A DNA stretch of 64,000 nt from Marinobacter adhaerens HP15 (GTDB lineage: Bacteria > Pseudomonadota > Gammaproteobacteria > Pseudomonadales > Oleiphilaceae), in assembly GCF_000166295.1 (NCBI RefSeq), contig NC_017506.1, positions 3,658,001 to 3,722,000 on the forward strand. Direction: 5' to 3'. A program made the translations under genes and the position numbers. Every line of letters begins with the position of its first letter. Position 1 is the stretch's first letter. Shown in pieces: positions 61,575 to 64,000 of the stretch. The notes under the pieces were generated by a model. It was given only the letters and a program-made list of their open reading frames with translations. It searched no databases and was not told where the DNA came from.

Positions 61575-63842
61575 GTGGAACAACCTGTATCACCCCCCAA
61601 AGCTGTTGTCTCGGGCATGCTGAACCCGCTGTTTCCGGTGGTGATCTTTCTGGTTTTCCTGGGTCTGGCAGCCGGCCTGCGCTACGGGCTGGTACAGCAG
61701 GACAAACGTCAGATAGAAGCAAACCTGGCCAATGAAGCCCGGGCCATGGCCAACCACCTCGAGCGGGAATTTCTGATTCATGCCGAAGCAATCCGGCGCA
61801 TGGCTGAAAGACTCGAGACAGCTCCGGACATCACCGAACAGGAGTGGCGCCAGGACGCCCGCAACTATCTGGACGATTTCGGGGTTTACCAGGCTATTGA
61901 ATGGATTGATTCTGATTTCGTTATCCGCTGGCTGGAGCCATTCACCGATAACGAGGAGGTCATTGGATACAACGTTGCCTTCAACGAGGAACGACGCCAG
62001 GCGCTGGAGCTGGCGAAGCAGACCGGCACCTGGGATCTCTCCGGTGTCATCAATTTGCGCCAGGGCGGCAAGGGCATGGTGATCTACGCGCCCGTCGGAG
62101 CAGGCCCTGAAAACAATGGTTTCATGGCCGGCGTGTTCAGGATGGAAGTACTGGCCCGCCAACTCCTCACCGAACGGGTTCTGGAATCGTTCCGGATCGA
62201 GATCCGCGAAGCCGGCGAAGTGAGCTACCAACTGAACGTGTCAGAGCCTGTCAGCAGCGAATTTTCGCAACGCCAGTCCGTGAATCTGCCAACGCTGGAC
62301 TGGACCCTGACACTTCGCCCGTCTGTCGAGTGGGTGGAGAACCAATACAGCGACTGGCCGGCCCTGACCTTTACCACGTTCCTGTTGATGGGCCTTCTCA
62401 CCAGCCTGACCACGTTACTGGTACAGCTGATTCTGAAACGCAATCAGGCCCTGCTGAAGACCCGCCGGGAACTGGATCAGGAAATCGAACAGCGCACTGC
62501 GATCCAGAAGGATCTGGCGCGGCTGGAATCCACCGACACCCTCACTGGTCTGGCCAACCGTCGGTTCTTCATGGAAGACCTGTCTCACACCCTGAACATT
62601 GCGGATCGCCAGATGCGCCAGGTTGCCCTGGTTATGCTCGACCTCGACCGGTTCCAGACGCTGAATGACTCGCTTGGCCACCAGTTCGGGGATGAGCTGC
62701 TGATCAAGGTGTCCGAGCGGCTCAACCGTTTGAGTAACGAACGTCTGCTGGTGGCCTACTCCGGAGGCGATGAGTTCATGTTCTGCCAGCAGCAGGTAGA
62801 CGACATTGACGACATCATTCACCTGCTGGGCCAGATCAAACAGTGCTTTGACCAGCCCTACGAGGTTCAGGGCCAGTCCCACAGCATTACCGGCACCATG
62901 GGCGTGGCGGTGTATCCCCAGAGCGGTCTGGACGCAGATACGCTGTTGCGCAATGCCGACATTGCCCTGTATCGCGCCAAGGAGCAGGGCCGGAATACCT
63001 ACCAGTTCTATACCGAAGGCATGCAGGAACGGGAAGTCATGCGCCTGGAGCTGGACAAAGATCTCAGCCAGGCCCTGGCCAACAACGAATTCGTGCTCTT
63101 CTACCAGCCTCAATTGAATCTGGACACCGGTGAAATCCAGAGTGTTGAAGCGCTGATACGCTGGCGCCATCCCCGCCGGGGGCTGCTGCCTCCCGTGGAA
63201 TTCATCCCTCTGGCTGAGGAGAGCGGCCGGATCACCGATATCGGGCGCTGGGTAGTGATGGCCGCCTGTCGGCAGCTGGCAGCATGGAAAGGGACGCCAC
63301 AGGATGGCCTGCGCATTGCGGTCAATCTCTCGGGCCGGGAGCTGGACGACGAGGATCTGGTGGATCATATCCGGGAAGCGCTGGCCGCAGAGAATGTCCC
63401 GGCGGATCGTCTGGAGGTTGAGCTGACCGAGGAGATCTTCATCCAGAATATCGAGCACAATCGCAATCAGCTCTCCCGTCTGCATCAGCTGGGAGTGAAC
63501 CTGGCGATCGATGACTTTGGTGTCGGTTATTCGTCTCTCGGCTACCTGCGGGATTTCCCGGTCGACCTGCTGAAGATCGACCGCTCGTTCATCACGGAGG
63601 TCACCGAACGCCACGACGATGCCGTCATTACCCGGGCGGTAATCAATCTGGCGCATAATCTGGGTATTCAGGTGGTTGCCGAGGGCGTGGAAACCGAGGA
63701 GCAACTGAGCTTCCTTAAGAACCAACGCTGCAACTTCGCCCAGGGTTACCTGATCAGCCGGCCGATCCCGGTCGATGATCTTGAGAAGGCGCTGGCCTCC
63801 GGCGTTCTGGTGGCAGGTATCACCGCCGATTCCGGATTGTAA
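61575..63842 (+). CDS. CHASE-GGDEF-EAL membrane signalling protein
   Basis: The 755-aa product has an N-terminal membrane segment (about 20-40), a CHASE-type sensor (about 60-250), a second membrane segment at about 262-285, a GGDEF domain (G-G-D-E-F at 397-401) and an EAL domain (E525-A-L-I-R-W, then D-D-F-G-V-G-Y-S-S-L and the D-R-S-F motif). Both output motifs look intact, so the net activity on c-di-GMP cannot be decided from sequence. The start is a GTG. Confidence 0.9.
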   Translation: MEQPVSPPKAVVSGMLNPLFPVVIFLVFLGLAAGLRYGLVQQDKRQIEANLANEARAMANHLEREFLIHAEAIRRMAERLETAPDITEQEWRQDARNYLDDFGVYQAIEWIDSDFVIRWLEPFTDNEEVIGYNVAFNEERRQALELAKQTGTWDLSGVINLRQGGKGMVIYAPVGAGPENNGFMAGVFRMEVLARQLLTERVLESFRIEIREAGEVSYQLNVSEPVSSEFSQRQSVNLPTLDWTLTLRPSVEWVENQYSDWPALTFTTFLLMGLLTSLTTLLVQLILKRNQALLKTRRELDQEIEQRTAIQKDLARLESTDTLTGLANRRFFMEDLSHTLNIADRQMRQVALVMLDLDRFQTLNDSLGHQFGDELLIKVSERLNRLSNERLLVAYSGGDEFMFCQQQVDDIDDIIHLLGQIKQCFDQPYEVQGQSHSITGTMGVAVYPQSGLDADTLLRNADIALYRAKEQGRNTYQFYTEGMQEREVMRLELDKDLSQALANNEFVLFYQPQLNLDTGEIQSVEALIRWRHPRRGLLPPVEFIPLAEESGRITDIGRWVVMAACRQLAAWKGTPQDGLRIAVNLSGRELDDEDLVDHIREALAAENVPADRLEVELTEEIFIQNIEHNRNQLSRLHQLGVNLAIDDFGVGYSSLGYLRDFPVDLLKIDRSFITEVTERHDDAVITRAVINLAHNLGIQVVAEGVETEEQLSFLKNQRCNFAQGYLISRPIPVDDLEKALASGVLVAGITADSGL

Positions 63843-63892
63843 TTCCCCCCGGCCGTCCCCAAGATACGGGTAAATCCTCCAGGTGAGATTCT

Positions 63893-64000
63893 ATGGCTGC
63901 GCAATACCTGACACCGGAACAGGACGACAAGATTCGCCAGTGGGAACGCTGGAACCGGAACTATTTTATTTTTGCCTTTGTGGCGCTGACCATCATTCTG
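63893..64000 (+). CDS. Membrane protein of unknown function, cut by the right edge
   Basis: The ATG at 63893, with AGGTGAG upstream, opens 36 codons that leave the window. The segment begins MAAQYLTPEQDDKIRQWERW and ends in a likely transmembrane helix (Y-F-I-F-A-F-V-A-L-T-I-I-L). I cannot name the family. Confidence 0.55.
   Translation, partial: MAAQYLTPEQDDKIRQWERWNRNYFIFAFVALTIIL

Overview
The window is about 64 kb of GC-rich chromosomal DNA from a marine-type gammaproteobacterium. A Marinobacter-like oil- or seawater-associated genus is the best guess. This rests on protein-level resemblance and neighbourhoods: rpoH-ftsX-ftsE-ftsY beside rsmD, pyrB with an inactive pyrC', pilGHIJK-chpABC, zur-znuCB and folE-folX. 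No database search was possible. Almost all of it is core genome. There is no rRNA, tRNA, CRISPR array, insertion sequence or prophage that I can recognise.

Layout. (1) 1-7.5 kb, minus strand: a type VI secretion operon, tssB-tssC-tssE-(27-codon ORF)-tssF-tssG-tagH-tssJ-tssK, cut by the left edge inside tssK. Its promoter and a 15-bp palindrome lie upstream of tssB. (2) 7.7-10.1 kb: an acyl-CoA-binding protein, an orphan integron-integrase-like core-binding domain, an exported hypothetical, greB, a possible small RNA and a 93-aa helical protein. (3) 10.1-14.1 kb: a two-component system and glyoxylate-pathway genes hyi-glxR. (4) 14.2-19 kb: rpoH, ftsX-ftsE-ftsY and divergent rsmD. (5) 19-27 kb: a fatty-acid desaturase, mutM, a HAD nucleotidase, hslR, hslO, pckA and two membrane proteins. 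(6) 27-32 kb: a TRAP-type uptake cluster (permease, lipoprotein, solute-binding protein) split by a divergently placed HU gene. (7) 32-37.8 kb, minus strand: gshB-tonB-yqgE-ruvX-pyrR-pyrB-pyrC', a tightly packed operon. (8) 38-51.7 kb, plus strand: the complete Pil-Chp twitching chemosensory system. Its giant kinase ChpA is split by a one-base frameshift between the phosphotransfer array and the kinase core. (9) 51.7-64 kb: zur-znuC-znuB, a PAS membrane protein, a CDGSH iron-sulfur protein, a patatin-like lipase, a diguanylate cyclase, an alpha/beta hydrolase with an Asp nucleophile, folE-folX, a CoA-binding protein, an HD-GYP protein, a GGDEF-EAL protein and a gene cut by the right edge.

The themes are surface behaviour and contact-dependent competition: T6SS, Pil-Chp type IV pilus signalling, and four candidate second-messenger or sensory proteins in the last 10 kb. 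The rest is housekeeping stress, division and nucleotide metabolism. Most worth a second look are the chpA frameshift and its expanded Hpt array, the unannotated small ORF coupled to tssF, the structured RNA candidate upstream of greB, the orphan integrase domain, and the HU gene nested in a TRAP cluster.
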